Part shown: positions 36,379 through 46,599 of the stretch, piece by piece
How positions within the stretch are numbered: the first letter of the stretch is position 1
Layout of the letters: each line of letters opens with the position of its first letter
Assembly: GCF_040807025.1 (NCBI RefSeq)
Contig: NC_090943.1
Span: forward strand, 142,868,264-142,932,263
Origin: Struthio camelus
Taxonomy: Eukaryota > Chordata > Aves > Struthioniformes > Struthionidae
Length of the DNA: 64,000 nucleotides
Reading direction: 5' to 3'
The notes under the pieces: model-generated
Told to the model about the DNA's origin: nothing
Seen by the model: the letters and a program-made list of their open reading frames with translations, nothing else
Databases searched by the model: none
Position numbers and translations under genes: made by a program

Positions 36379-38754
36379 TCAGAATGCTTTAACTTTTGGA
36401 TGAATTTTTTTGAGTGATAAATGAGGTAGGAAGTAGCCTGTTAAAATCAAAACTAAAATTAAAGTCAGGAGGCCTATCAGTGTGGCCTGAAAATTTAGGT
36501 AGCTCCTGGGAAAGGCACCATAGACATATATTGAGAAGGTTATGGATAAGTCACAGTAACTGTAAAATGTATCCACTATAATGGCTTTAAAAACATACAG
36601 ACCATTATATGGAGGGAAAATGATCTTATTTTTGTCGCCACCGAGAACTTGATACTTGACTGAGGGCCACTTTAATTCAGGTCCATTCCTGTTCTTACAG
36701 CTCATATAGTTTCTTCTGGTCCATGCAGTATGCGGGTCTGGAGACTCCTGCTCTTTTAGCATTGAAGTCCAATTTTGAGGTTGAGAGAAACAATTGGCAT
36801 CATTAGCAGTCAAAAGATAATCATAGTTATGCATTCCATTTATTTCAAAGACAACAAATTCAGCAGATACATGCTTCTGGAATGCACCATTTTCCCATAA
36901 CTCAAGAATTGGCACCCAAGGGTTTTTGTAATATACCAGAGCAGGACATCCCAGATTCTTAAAGTCATATTTGATCTGCAGACTGTTTTGCTGTATATTG
37001 GGCCTGGCAAGAAATTGTGGGTCATATATTTCATAGTTAATTGTATAAGTGAAATTCTTCTTCAGTACTGCTTCCTGAATGAGGCCTTCGTCACATGCTG
37101 TTACATTTTTAAAAATTCTAATATGCTTTGTAGGTGGACAGGACACTGCGACAAGTGCAGTCAAAGGAGCCACATCAATACAGCCAATGCCTTTGTCAGG
37201 GATGTCCACAGTGACAGTAGAGAGCTCTCCATCAAGTAATCCATCACAGAAATCATGCTCTGCAAAGCCAGAGAAATACTGCTGCTGCAGATTTATGTGC
37301 AAGAGATATTGGGTGTTTCCATCATATGTCAATCCTTCCTCTAATATCTTTGCACTGAAAGCCAGCACATGGGGGTTGCTCACAGTCACAAGGGGAATGG
37401 ATGTTTTACCTGGCTTGGGCACAAACATGGCATTTAAGGTCAGATTCTCATGCATGTCAATATAATAGATCTTGTTCTGGAAATCTCCTTCAAGGATTTC
37501 CACATCGCAGGACTGCTGCGATCTCCAGATTGCTAACTGCAAGTTGAACCTGCATTTCTTGAAGTCATACAATTGAGAAAAATTGCTAATCACAGGGCTG
37601 AGTAAGGTCAGCCACCCTCTTTCTTCAAACAACATCACTGCCGTGTTCAAATCTATGCTCTTGTCCCTGGCAATATACACCACAGTAGTGACCAGGCTGA
37701 TGCTGCCATAGAAGATGTGCCTGTCCTGGGTCAAGATTGCAATCTCGGACCCGCTAACGGTCACAAGGGAGAGACCGCTGCCAGGGAAGGTAGTGTTTGG
37801 AAATTTCTTTGTGGGCATGACAGTCACTTTATCCATAATCAAACCATTGTTGGAGGATATAAGCAAAATGTCTGTTGTCCAGAGAATGATGAAACCCCTC
37901 AAGCCAAGACTATGGATACTCCAAAGTTTAGCAGGGCCTTTGGGCAGCAGGTGGAAGGCTGCAGAGCTATAGTTGGAAATGTGATTGTTTTCAGTGCCGA
38001 AGTATCTGAAATAGGCCCCTGCTGCCTTCCCTGCCTTATCCTCTTCAGTAGCGTTGATAAGCAGGCCAGTCAGGGCAAAAGAGATGAAATTGTAGACACC
38101 AAGCAACACGCCTCTCTCTCTTGTACTGATCTGAACGCGTGTAAACGTGTAACCCCCGTCCTTCGAAAGGAAGATGTGGCTGTTGGACACTGAGTGCCCC
38201 GTGTCGTAAGCAAAAAGGGTCCAGCTCATCTCCTCGCACTGGGAGTCCCGTCCGGTGTAGCAGCAGTGGACGTTTGAGAGTTCGGACACGGATGAACTGA
38301 CTCCTGCTGATGGGACCCATCTGTCGGTGCTCTTGAAGTACATGTAGACCCGGCCGTTAATCACCATTGAAACCCTGTCCACGTGCACGAAAGCGATGGC
38401 ACTGACGACAGCTGCTTTGGCCTCAAATTCTTCTGGGATGGAGAGCGGGGAAAGACTGGACTCAAAAGTATTCATGCTGATGAAAATGTCCTTCCCTAGG
38501 TACACAGATAGCTTTTGTTTGCCCCAGGAGCTGTATCTGTTACAGGGGTGCTGCAGGAGGATGGCCTTGGTGCGGTTGTAGCTCACCGGGGTGCACCTCG
38601 CCGCCTTCGTGTCCTTGGCGAACGCTATCGAATACGCCAGCCGCTCGTTGCTGCAGAGCAAGCAGCTGCCGCTGCCCAGCAGGCAGAGCCACAGCCACAG
38701 CTCGGCTCCCCGCGCCGGCCGGGGCCGAGGCGCCGGCACCGCAGCCCGCGCCAT
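36379..38754 (-). CDS. CATSPERD: CATSPERD, CatSper channel auxiliary subunit delta, intronless copy
   Basis: Single-pass membrane subunit of the sperm flagellar calcium channel CatSper; with the beta, gamma and epsilon subunits it covers the pore tetramer outside the cell. The sequence shows one unbroken frame of 791 codons (human about 798). Residues 1-34 form a signal peptide (LWLWLCLLGSGSCLL core). An ectodomain follows with HCCYTG, SCDVEILEGDF, YYIDMHENLTLNA, EGLTYDGNTQYLLHI, FSQPQNWTSM and ITFSIYVYGAFP, all recognisable in mammalian CATSPERD. At least nine N-X-S/T sequons are visible. A membrane helix at about 758-779 is followed by a 12-residue basic tail, shorter than in human. Start chosen at the Met just before the signal peptide. 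An in-frame ATG at 38865 in a good Kozak context (GCCATGG) would add 37 residues, and the open frame reaches 38880. The mammalian gene has many exons, so this looks like an intact retrocopy. No poly(A) remnant or target duplication was found. Confidence 0.93.
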   Translation of the reverse strand: MARAAVPAPRPRPARGAELWLWLCLLGSGSCLLCSNERLAYSIAFAKDTKAARCTPVSYNRTKAILLQHPCNRYSSWGKQKLSVYLGKDIFISMNTFESSLSPLSIPEEFEAKAAVVSAIAFVHVDRVSMVINGRVYMYFKSTDRWVPSAGVSSSVSELSNVHCCYTGRDSQCEEMSWTLFAYDTGHSVSNSHIFLSKDGGYTFTRVQISTRERGVLLGVYNFISFALTGLLINATEEDKAGKAAGAYFRYFGTENNHISNYSSAAFHLLPKGPAKLWSIHSLGLRGFIILWTTDILLISSNNGLIMDKVTVMPTKKFPNTTFPGSGLSLVTVSGSEIAILTQDRHIFYGSISLVTTVVYIARDKSIDLNTAVMLFEERGWLTLLSPVISNFSQLYDFKKCRFNLQLAIWRSQQSCDVEILEGDFQNKIYYIDMHENLTLNAMFVPKPGKTSIPLVTVSNPHVLAFSAKILEEGLTYDGNTQYLLHINLQQQYFSGFAEHDFCDGLLDGELSTVTVDIPDKGIGCIDVAPLTALVAVSCPPTKHIRIFKNVTACDEGLIQEAVLKKNFTYTINYEIYDPQFLARPNIQQNSLQIKYDFKNLGCPALVYYKNPWVPILELWENGAFQKHVSAEFVVFEINGMHNYDYLLTANDANCFSQPQNWTSMLKEQESPDPHTAWTRRNYMSCKNRNGPELKWPSVKYQVLGGDKNKIIFPPYNGLYVFKAIIVDTFYSYCDLSITFSIYVYGAFPRSYLNFQATLIGLLTLILVLILTGYFLPHLSLKKIHPKVKAF

Positions 38755-38940
38755 GTCCTGCGGGGCCACAGAGGGAGGCAGCGGGGGAGCGGCGCGGGCC
38801 GGCGGTGGCAGTTGGCCGCAGGGCGTGGCCCAGGTGCTCTGACATGGCTTCCTGCGGGGCCCCATGGCCTCTATGCGCACGGTGGCGGCACCGGCCAGGC
38901 CGGGAAGTGCCTCTGGTTGGAATATGCCACGGCACCTTGC
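38540..38940 (-). promoter_or_regulatory. CpG-rich block at CATSPERD 5' end (candidate promoter/CpG island)
   Basis: GC content and CpG density rise sharply against the AT-rich surroundings, covering the first codons and the sequence just upstream of the CATSPERD start. Consistent with a CpG-island promoter. Several GC-rich frames on both strands are by-products of composition. No TATA box chosen. Confidence 0.55.
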
Positions 38941-38959
38941 TAGCTTGAGGTGGGGAAAT

Positions 38960-40905
38960 GCTGAGGAAAGGGATTTTTAAATGAGAAGGAGCCTTCTTTT
39001 AACAGGCTTTCTCTGGCCGCAGGGTTTCTTTGCGCCTCCTGCCTGTCCTTGTCCGAGAGCAGAGAAGGGCTGTTTGTGAAGTAACTGCACCACATGATTC
39101 AGTTTCAGGGTGGAAGTCAAATTTTTAATGGGAAATTAAATCAGTGTAAATAGAGGCGTGGTTCAAGTTTAAGTTAGTGCTCAGCCTTCACTGTCGGCTT
39201 GCAGAACCCACGGTTCGAGGCTGTCCTACTTACTGACCTTCAGCGGGTGCCAGCATGGTATAGCATCAGACTGTGTCTCTCTAATACCCTTGTGGAAACC
39301 GGTTTTGTAGTAGAAGAGAAGGCACGCAGTTCAGAAACCGAAATATCTAGTAATTTTATCTGAACTTCTTTTTGAGGGAGGCCAGGGGGAAGCCCTGCAG
39401 CCATGCGTTTTCACTGGGTCTTATGATGCTGTAAGCTCTGCTTCAATCATTTGAAGTTTAAACCTTATTCAAAATGACCACTAGCTATTGCCAGCAGTTA
39501 CACAGAAGGCGGTAGCTGTCCTTGGCAGTGAGGAGTCATGCCGTGTGGGCTGTTTTCTCATGCTTCTTGCTCCATTCCTTTAGCAGCATCAGTTAGGGTG
39601 GCGTGGCAGGGGTCTGCCACAACAGGGCGTTGCAAAAACCAAATGGAAGTGAGGGGTGTAGGATAAGACAAGCATACAGAAGCTAAAACTGATGCACAGG
39701 GGTGCCCAGTTTTGATGGACTCTGACTTGAGGAGAGGCTCCATTCCTCAGAGCATTTAATAGAGATCCGTCTCTTCAAGCTTGCATGTTTTAGTGCGAGG
39801 TCTTCCAGGTGGAGCACAACGTGTCACGTCCTTACTGTAGAGTTAGTGACACTAACTGCCAGCCATGCACTTGGGGCAATGTGGAGGAGTGAGTGATAGG
39901 TGGAAAACAAAAGATTTTAAAAGGTAGGTCAAAAAACGTGTCGTGAAAGTCTTTAAAAATTTTTATTTCAGGAAGGAAGAAGAGATAAGAAGTTAGACTC
40001 AGGAGCTTTGAACTTTTGTGGCTGTTAGTACCACCTTGTTTCTCGGGTCAGAACTAGGCCAACTGTTTTGGAATAAAGTAGCTACCCTATTAAGGTAAGC
40101 AAGGTGAAGGCAATAAAGTGATGTCTTGTGAGAAGCAGAGGTGATTTGGAAACAGGACAGTAGTGATGGGTGAGGGAATGCTGGGAGGGGAAGACAGACT
40201 TGAAGTATGGAGAGAAGAATTAGGAAGCGATAAGGACAAAGCAACAGAAAGAGCAAGAGGGCCCTGAAGGTGGTTGCAGGAGAACGTGGTAAAGCAAAAG
40301 GATAGAAAAGACTAGAGGATGATGAACATGAGAATGAGCATGAAGAGCAAATGGCAGTGGATATTTGCCTAAATAGGAAAAAGGCTAGAGGTGGGTTATC
40401 TGGAGGAATATGCTCTTGGGGAATAGGAGCCATGGGACAAGTATTGGGTGGCATTCTTTTGAGAGGAGCAAGCCAGGCAGTCTGCGTTTTTGTTTGTTAA
40501 TTTTTCCTCCCCCTGTGTCTGTATGAGGTTGAATTTGGGAGTGTTGTGTACCTCTCCAGTTCTGCAATATTTCTCTGTGACGGTAAGAAATACATCTAGC
40601 AGTTTTGTCATATTACTCTTCTTGCCTCTTCTTATGGCAGTAGGAGGTTGGACCATTGCTTAATTCTACTATTGCCAACTGTATTAACTGAGCATTTTAT
40701 CAACAGCCCTGTGAAATTTATCTATGTTGTCTTTAATGCTGAATTCCTATTTCCTGTCCAAGTCTCCTCTCACATACATAGAAACAGTGTAGAGTTTAAA
40801 AAACTGCACTGCATTATTGAATATAGATGACTGCTCTTCTACTTACCAGCATTAAAATAGTTAAGCACTGCTACCACCTAGGGCTTTCTAGGAGTAGATG
40901 AGAAG
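38960..40905. other. Intergenic, no gene recognised; purine-rich stretch
   Basis: No recognisable exon. About 39962-40370 is strongly purine-rich on the plus strand. That explains the 151-codon Ser/Leu/Pro-rich frame on the opposite strand, which resembles no protein I know. Confidence 0.55.
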
Positions 40906-41445
40906 TGTGGGGGCCAGGTACTGAAGCAACAGTAAGTCCGGGGGGTACACTGGAGAGACTGGAGACTGTTTTGGCTCCTGGAGGCACTAAGAGGTCCAAG
41001 CCAGCTCTTGGAGAGACTGTGGGTCTGGAAGTCGATTGAGACCTATGCGTGTCCCTGTGCGCAAGAACTGGAGGAGCTGGTTACTGGAGGAGTCTGGAGG
41101 TCCAGTCCAACTACTAAAGAGACAGTAAGGTCTGGAGTTGTCAGAGGCGCCTGTGTGCGTCTAGGCACAAGGCAACTGGAGACTGGAAGACCCAAGGGCC
41201 AGCTTCTGGGTAGATCAAGTATCTAAGATAGTTACTGGAAGGATCCATAGTGTGTACATCTGTGCATGTGTTGGTGAGTGCAAGGGGATTTGTGTACAAG
41301 CAATTGGAGAGGGACTGCTGGTCCTGGAGCCTTGTATTGTCCAGGTGCCGGCTACTAGGAAGACTTGTGATCCAGAGGCCAGCTACTGGATGGACTCTGT
41401 GTCTATATAGTATGTAAGGCCAGCTGCTGCAGGGATCCCTATTAT
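40906..41445 (+). repeat. Degenerate tandem repeat with GGAG/CTACTGG-type motif
   Basis: Repeated variants of a core like CCAGCTACTGGAGAGACTGT with GGTCTGGAG and ACTGGAGGA recur at irregular spacing, mixed with GTGTGCGTCTGTGC-like segments. Reads as an old minisatellite or a repeat inside a decayed mobile element. Unit length and family could not be fixed by eye. Confidence 0.6.
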
Positions 41446-44400
41446 ATATGCGTATATATTCCCACTAACAGACCTTCATACTGCTCAGAACAGGATGAGG
41501 CCATTAGTGCCATCTGTGTTTGCATGACTGCTTTCTGTCTGTGTTGATCTGTATGTACAGCTATGTGTATTGTATAATGTGTCTCTGTGTGTGTCTATTG
41601 GAAAAAGTGCTCAGCCTCACTGCTGGCTGGCCCTGGGAACATGGAGCTATGGCAGCCTCGCCTCTATCACTCTAGTGGATTTGGCAAGTCCTAACATCGT
41701 TCCAGTATCATTCAAAGCTTGAGATAAGAGACAAAAGAATTAAGAGACCTCAACAGTTCTATAATGAGAAATTTATCAGGAAGGAAGTGTTCAAGATCTA
41801 ATTCACTTCCTCTGAGCCCTTATGTGGAAATATTCTTTCTTCTCCTTGGTCTAATAGATCACCAATAAATTACTAATGACTCTGAGGAATCAAGACTCAA
41901 ACCTGACTAAGAAAATGAGCACTGATTTGCCTTTAATTTTTACTACGACTAGGATTTGCTCAGATACACGCTCTCTAGTGGGCTTGGCCTTCAAATGTTC
42001 TCTTTTCCATCCTGAGGACTGTATTTCTCAGTTTGTATGTTTTTTAAAAGTTTCATCATAGCTTTATTTACAAAGTAGCTTGGAAGTCCTCTTAAAACTT
42101 TCCTTAAAACAAAATACTTCAGAGTGTCCCTAAAGCATGTGTATGAATGTAATTTCTTGATGCTTGGAAAAGTTCTCACTTCTTGAGACATATATTAAAG
42201 TAAACTTTGACTTCACTTTTGAAATAAGTTTTTCCTAAGTTCAGCAATGGAATACGATGTTCCAAGTGGGAGAAAATATTGTTTTCTACTGTTCTTTGGC
42301 AATTTTGAATGTTGTTTCACAAGAAAATGCAAGGTATGATAAAAAAATGGAAGAATTTTCACATTTTGTATTCGGGTACGTCAAGTGTTCCTTTCATAAA
42401 AATAATGTTTAATATGCATAGTCTGTGGGTCTCACAGCACAGTTTGTGTTTTGAGCTGTTTCGAGGAAGCTACTATTTCAAAGTATAACACATTGAACCT
42501 TTTGTATAACATTTTTGTTAAGACAAAGATAAGTAAAATCAAAATGATCCTTTTGTTCTCGGTTGTGGAAAACACTATGTCAAAGTGCTAGGGTGAGTGG
42601 AAAATGCCTGTACTTGGGGGAGGGGATTCTGTATAAGCAGTATGATGAAAATTAAAAAAACCAAACTTTTTTCCTTTTCCTTAGTTAAACTTGGAGTTGC
42701 TGAGAAGGAGGTGATTGAGATTAAATACAACCTAATTATAGTTAAGTATTTTAAAGCTTTCATTAGTTTATGCTGCTTTTCTTCATGATTTGTGTGATGC
42801 AACTTTTTAAATAGAATCCACCTGGATTATGGAGCCATTTGCAGAGTAATCCCCACAGTCGTGATAAAAAGCAATATTTGACTGGGGATGCTGGCTATGT
42901 ACACTGAGAAATTTCTGAGGCCAGGAGCAAACATGGGCTATTGACAAAATATGTGTCTTAAGAAACAGGACCTATTAGGAGTGAAAAAGAAAAACAATAT
43001 CACCTGCCTGGTGCACAGTGAGACTGGGCAAAAGTAATCACAGGATGGAATCAGAAAATTTTTGAGAAAGGAAGAAAAATAGAATTATGGGATGTAAATG
43101 GTAAACTTAGCACTCTTTGTGAGGAGTGCGGTCAGGAAATGGAAAATGCATTTGCAAAGATTGATAAGCACCGATTCGAACAACAGCAATGAGCTGTTAA
43201 AAGATGCTGGAGTCTTCATGAAACCTGAGATAAGTGTTGACATTTTTCTGTGTACGCAGCATTAGATTTAGCCGTAGCCTTATAGTAAGAGATTCCCGTC
43301 CACCCCCAGGGGAAAAAAAAAAACAACCAAAAAAAGAGTTTAGTTCTGAGTTTTCTCACCTAGCATCTTTTGCAAAAAAAAAATCTGTTATTGGTCCATC
43401 TCTCATTTTTCTTGTCTTTTATGTAGTGCTTGTATAACGATGCAGGTGTGTCCTGTGGTGCTAGTGACATACTGAGCAAATATTACACTTGCTTGGTGGA
43501 TTTTTAGGAGTGTCTTCAGCAACAAAAAGGGCAACTTTTTGTCAAAGTGCCCAATGAATTTTTTTGCAATATTTTAGATAGAGAAAGTGTTTAGACTAAT
43601 GAACTACTGCAGAAAATGCTTTTGAGGTCGTAATTTATTTTCTCACAAATGCCCTTCTAGATTATGCTCTTTAAATGTTACTGCTGAATGTGGTCATATT
43701 TCAAAAAACTATGTTGATATTTGCTGATACAGAGTAATTTCCAGAAATACCCTGTGTAGGCACCCACGTTCCATTACTTTCAATGAAAGTCTGATGCTTT
43801 ACATTCTTAATAATTTTTTTAAAAAGTCCTACCAGGCACCTCTCTCCATCTTTAGATGCCTGAGTAGTGTTTTGAAAAATCTAATTTTCTAACTTTATTT
43901 GGATTACCTAAAAATCTGAAGTTTTACAACTACATATTTTAGTAGCTTTTCCCATCGTTATTCCAGTCAAGGAAAAAATAATGAGCACTACTGAATGATC
44001 CACGTCAAATGACTCACTGAACAATTTGTTGTAATAGACAAACCTATTCTGTGATGAGAAGGATATTTTTTTCCACTGGGAAGGGTATTTAGTACTCAGA
44101 GTAGATGAGTAAGTATCTGTAGGTCCTTTCATTCCCCTTAAAAACTGCATTGCATTGTGTCCTTTAAACAATAACGTCTCTTTATACAAACAAATATTGA
44201 ACATAATATTAACACATTTTGAATGACTGCCCGTGACAGTGATACCAGTCTTCTTTCTGTGTTGTTGCAGAGAATGTGAGTGTATAGACGCATGTGGATG
44301 TATGCAATCCCTGCTCTCCAAGGAACCAGCAAGTCTCACTTCACCCTACCTTCATAGGTGCAAGTCTGATAAAATTTGTAGCTGAAGAATGAAATTAGGA

Positions 44401-45685
44401 GTCTGAGAACTTAAATAAAGAGCATTGGCTACTTAAATAATCTATCCATGCTCTGGCTAGTAACACTCAATAATTGCAATTATTTCTGTAGCCCCAGAAG
44501 TTTCTCCTGAGAGGAAGCGATAGCCTAAATTTGATGGCATAGGGCTTTCAAAGCCAATAAGGGTATAAGGGAAAAATGTGGGCTGGTACATATGTATATT
44601 AAGGCTCCTGTTTCAGTCATTTGAGTTTGCTAAAGAAAGTATTAGAAAGCTGTGGAACCTAATCCTTAGGATCAAGAGGAAGTTTATCCATACAACAAAA
44701 CAAAAAATATGAAATTGTTTATATTTTTTAGCAAAACAGTCCTGCAAATGTTGTTCTTACTCCAGAATTTTACAGACAGAGTTTGACAGTTAATCTGGAA
44801 AAGGGTATTTATTATACTTATTCTGCATGAAGAGTGTCGATTTCTCTGTGATAACGTAGGCTTTTGTTTGCTTGCATGCCATCTAACTGTGGCCGCCTAA
44901 ATAATTCAAACTATTTATCTGAGCAGTTACTAAAATAGTTACCCCAGGGAAATCTGCCAGTCCTTATCTGACATTGATATCTTTTATGCTGTATGTGTGG
45001 GTGGGGTGGAGAAGGAAAGGCAAGAGTAATTCAGCCCTCTGACTTTAGGATGATGATGGCTCTTCAACGGGACAGGTATACATTACCACTTCTGCTTTAT
45101 ATCGAGTAACAGGTTGTCATTTATTACAGTCTACTTAGCCACATCTGAAAATCACCAGATGTTTTATCATTTGCTGCACTTGGCAGAGACAGATCCTCAA
45201 CTGGTGAAAATATGGTAAAGTCATTCAGGTACGTACATGAAAGATATTGTCCCAGTAACGTTCTCATGGAAAATGAAGGCATACAAAGGAGAAGGATGAT
45301 GAGAATAAAATAACAATTCCATCAATATATTTTAACAGAAGAATGTGGATAGATCCCACTCTTTTGGTTTCCATTTAAAAGCTCTTTTTAGCATTTGAAA
45401 CAGTGTAAAATACCAAATGAGAGAGAGAGAGAGATCACAGAAGACTGTAAACCACAACATCTTCCGAGATGTATGCCATCGTATTCTTGAGTGCTATAGA
45501 ACACGTGGATAGGAGACTTTGATCCTATTAAGACTGCATGAGTGAAGTGGAAGTCTGTAAGAAAATGGAACCTCAAGTTAGGCCAATGGGAAAGTCAGTT
45601 ACATAAGTAAATGACTACGAATATAGGAAGAAAAATACCATGTATTTTACAAGAAACTAAGGTCAACTGTGGCTAACAGGAAAAC
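41446..45685. other. Intergenic, no gene recognised
   Basis: Mostly AT-rich. The first few hundred bases (41446-41760) continue directly from the tandem repeat and may belong to the same decayed element. A short (GA)n run is at 45419-45434. No exon with a homologue recognised. Confidence 0.5.
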
Positions 45686-46065
45686 ATAGTCTTATGCTTC
45701 AGCTGCCACCAGATCTGCCTGTGGCATTTTTGGCCCCACGTTACGTAAGGACCAGCAATGAATATAATCTTGTTGTACCATCTATCGAACTTACCCAGCT
45801 CCTGCCCATCAGGATACGATGTCATCCTGCGACACAGAATGCTTTCGGGATTCTGGTGTGGGTTTGTGACCTCACTCTTTGGAGCCACCCCCCAGTTTTA
45901 TTTGTTTTCTCTTATGCAGAAAATAACTTTCTACCACAGAATATGAATGTGGAACTCCTAGCTAATTATTTCTGTAATTATTTATGATCAAGGAGAGATT
46001 TAATGTGAGGATCTGAATGTCCCACAACAGCCAACACCACCTGGTCACTGTTCAATGAAGATTAG

Positions 46066-46302
46066 ATGGACATGGCAGATTCCATAAAGACTCTAGACAA
46101 TTTGTTCCAGGCACTACGGATACTTACCCCAAATGGAAGTGTTAAGAAAAAGACACTGCCTGATTACTCTGAGGACTTGCAGGCCTCTGGCAAACCAGCT
46201 GAAGATAAGAGTTGTGATGTGTGTCCTACTGACATTTTTAACGCTGTGAGTAATAGTGCCCCTACATTATGGATGGAGGAAAGAAGGGAGGAGAGTAATT
46301 AA
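46066..46302 (+). other. Unassigned short open frame (78 codons)
   Basis: ATG-started frame MDMADSIKTLDNLFQALRIL..., mixed-charge and without low complexity. It ends at a TAA. A second frame (46308-46568) with a C/H-rich end (HARCHVCAGRHAQ) follows closely. I recognise neither. They could be remains of a pseudogene or mobile element, or chance. Confidence 0.15.
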
Positions 46303-46599
46303 CTTGATTGAAACCACAAAAGGAACTGGTCTCAAAGCCGGAGCTAGAGTACAGAAGACTTTTTTCTCAGCTAACCGAAGCTCACAGTATTTACTGCCAT
46401 TGTGCCAGCACACTTGTCAAGTCCAGAACAGAAATCCCTAAGCTCCAGTTTATTCATCCAGCGCCATCCAGTGGTAGCAGCAGCACCAGTAACTCCTGGA
46501 TCCATGCCCGCTGTCATGTGTGTGCAGGAAGGCATGCTCAGCGGTTCAGACAGTGTATGCATTGCTAAGTTGGAGGTGCTTGCATGCCGCTAGTTGTAT

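Noticed and set aside
37079-38193. Plus-strand frames of 128 and 158 codons across CATSPERD
   Set aside because: Antisense shadows of the conserved minus-strand gene.
39999-40454. 151-codon Ser/Leu/Pro-rich minus frame
   Set aside because: Explained by the purine-rich plus strand. No signal, domain or homologue recognised.
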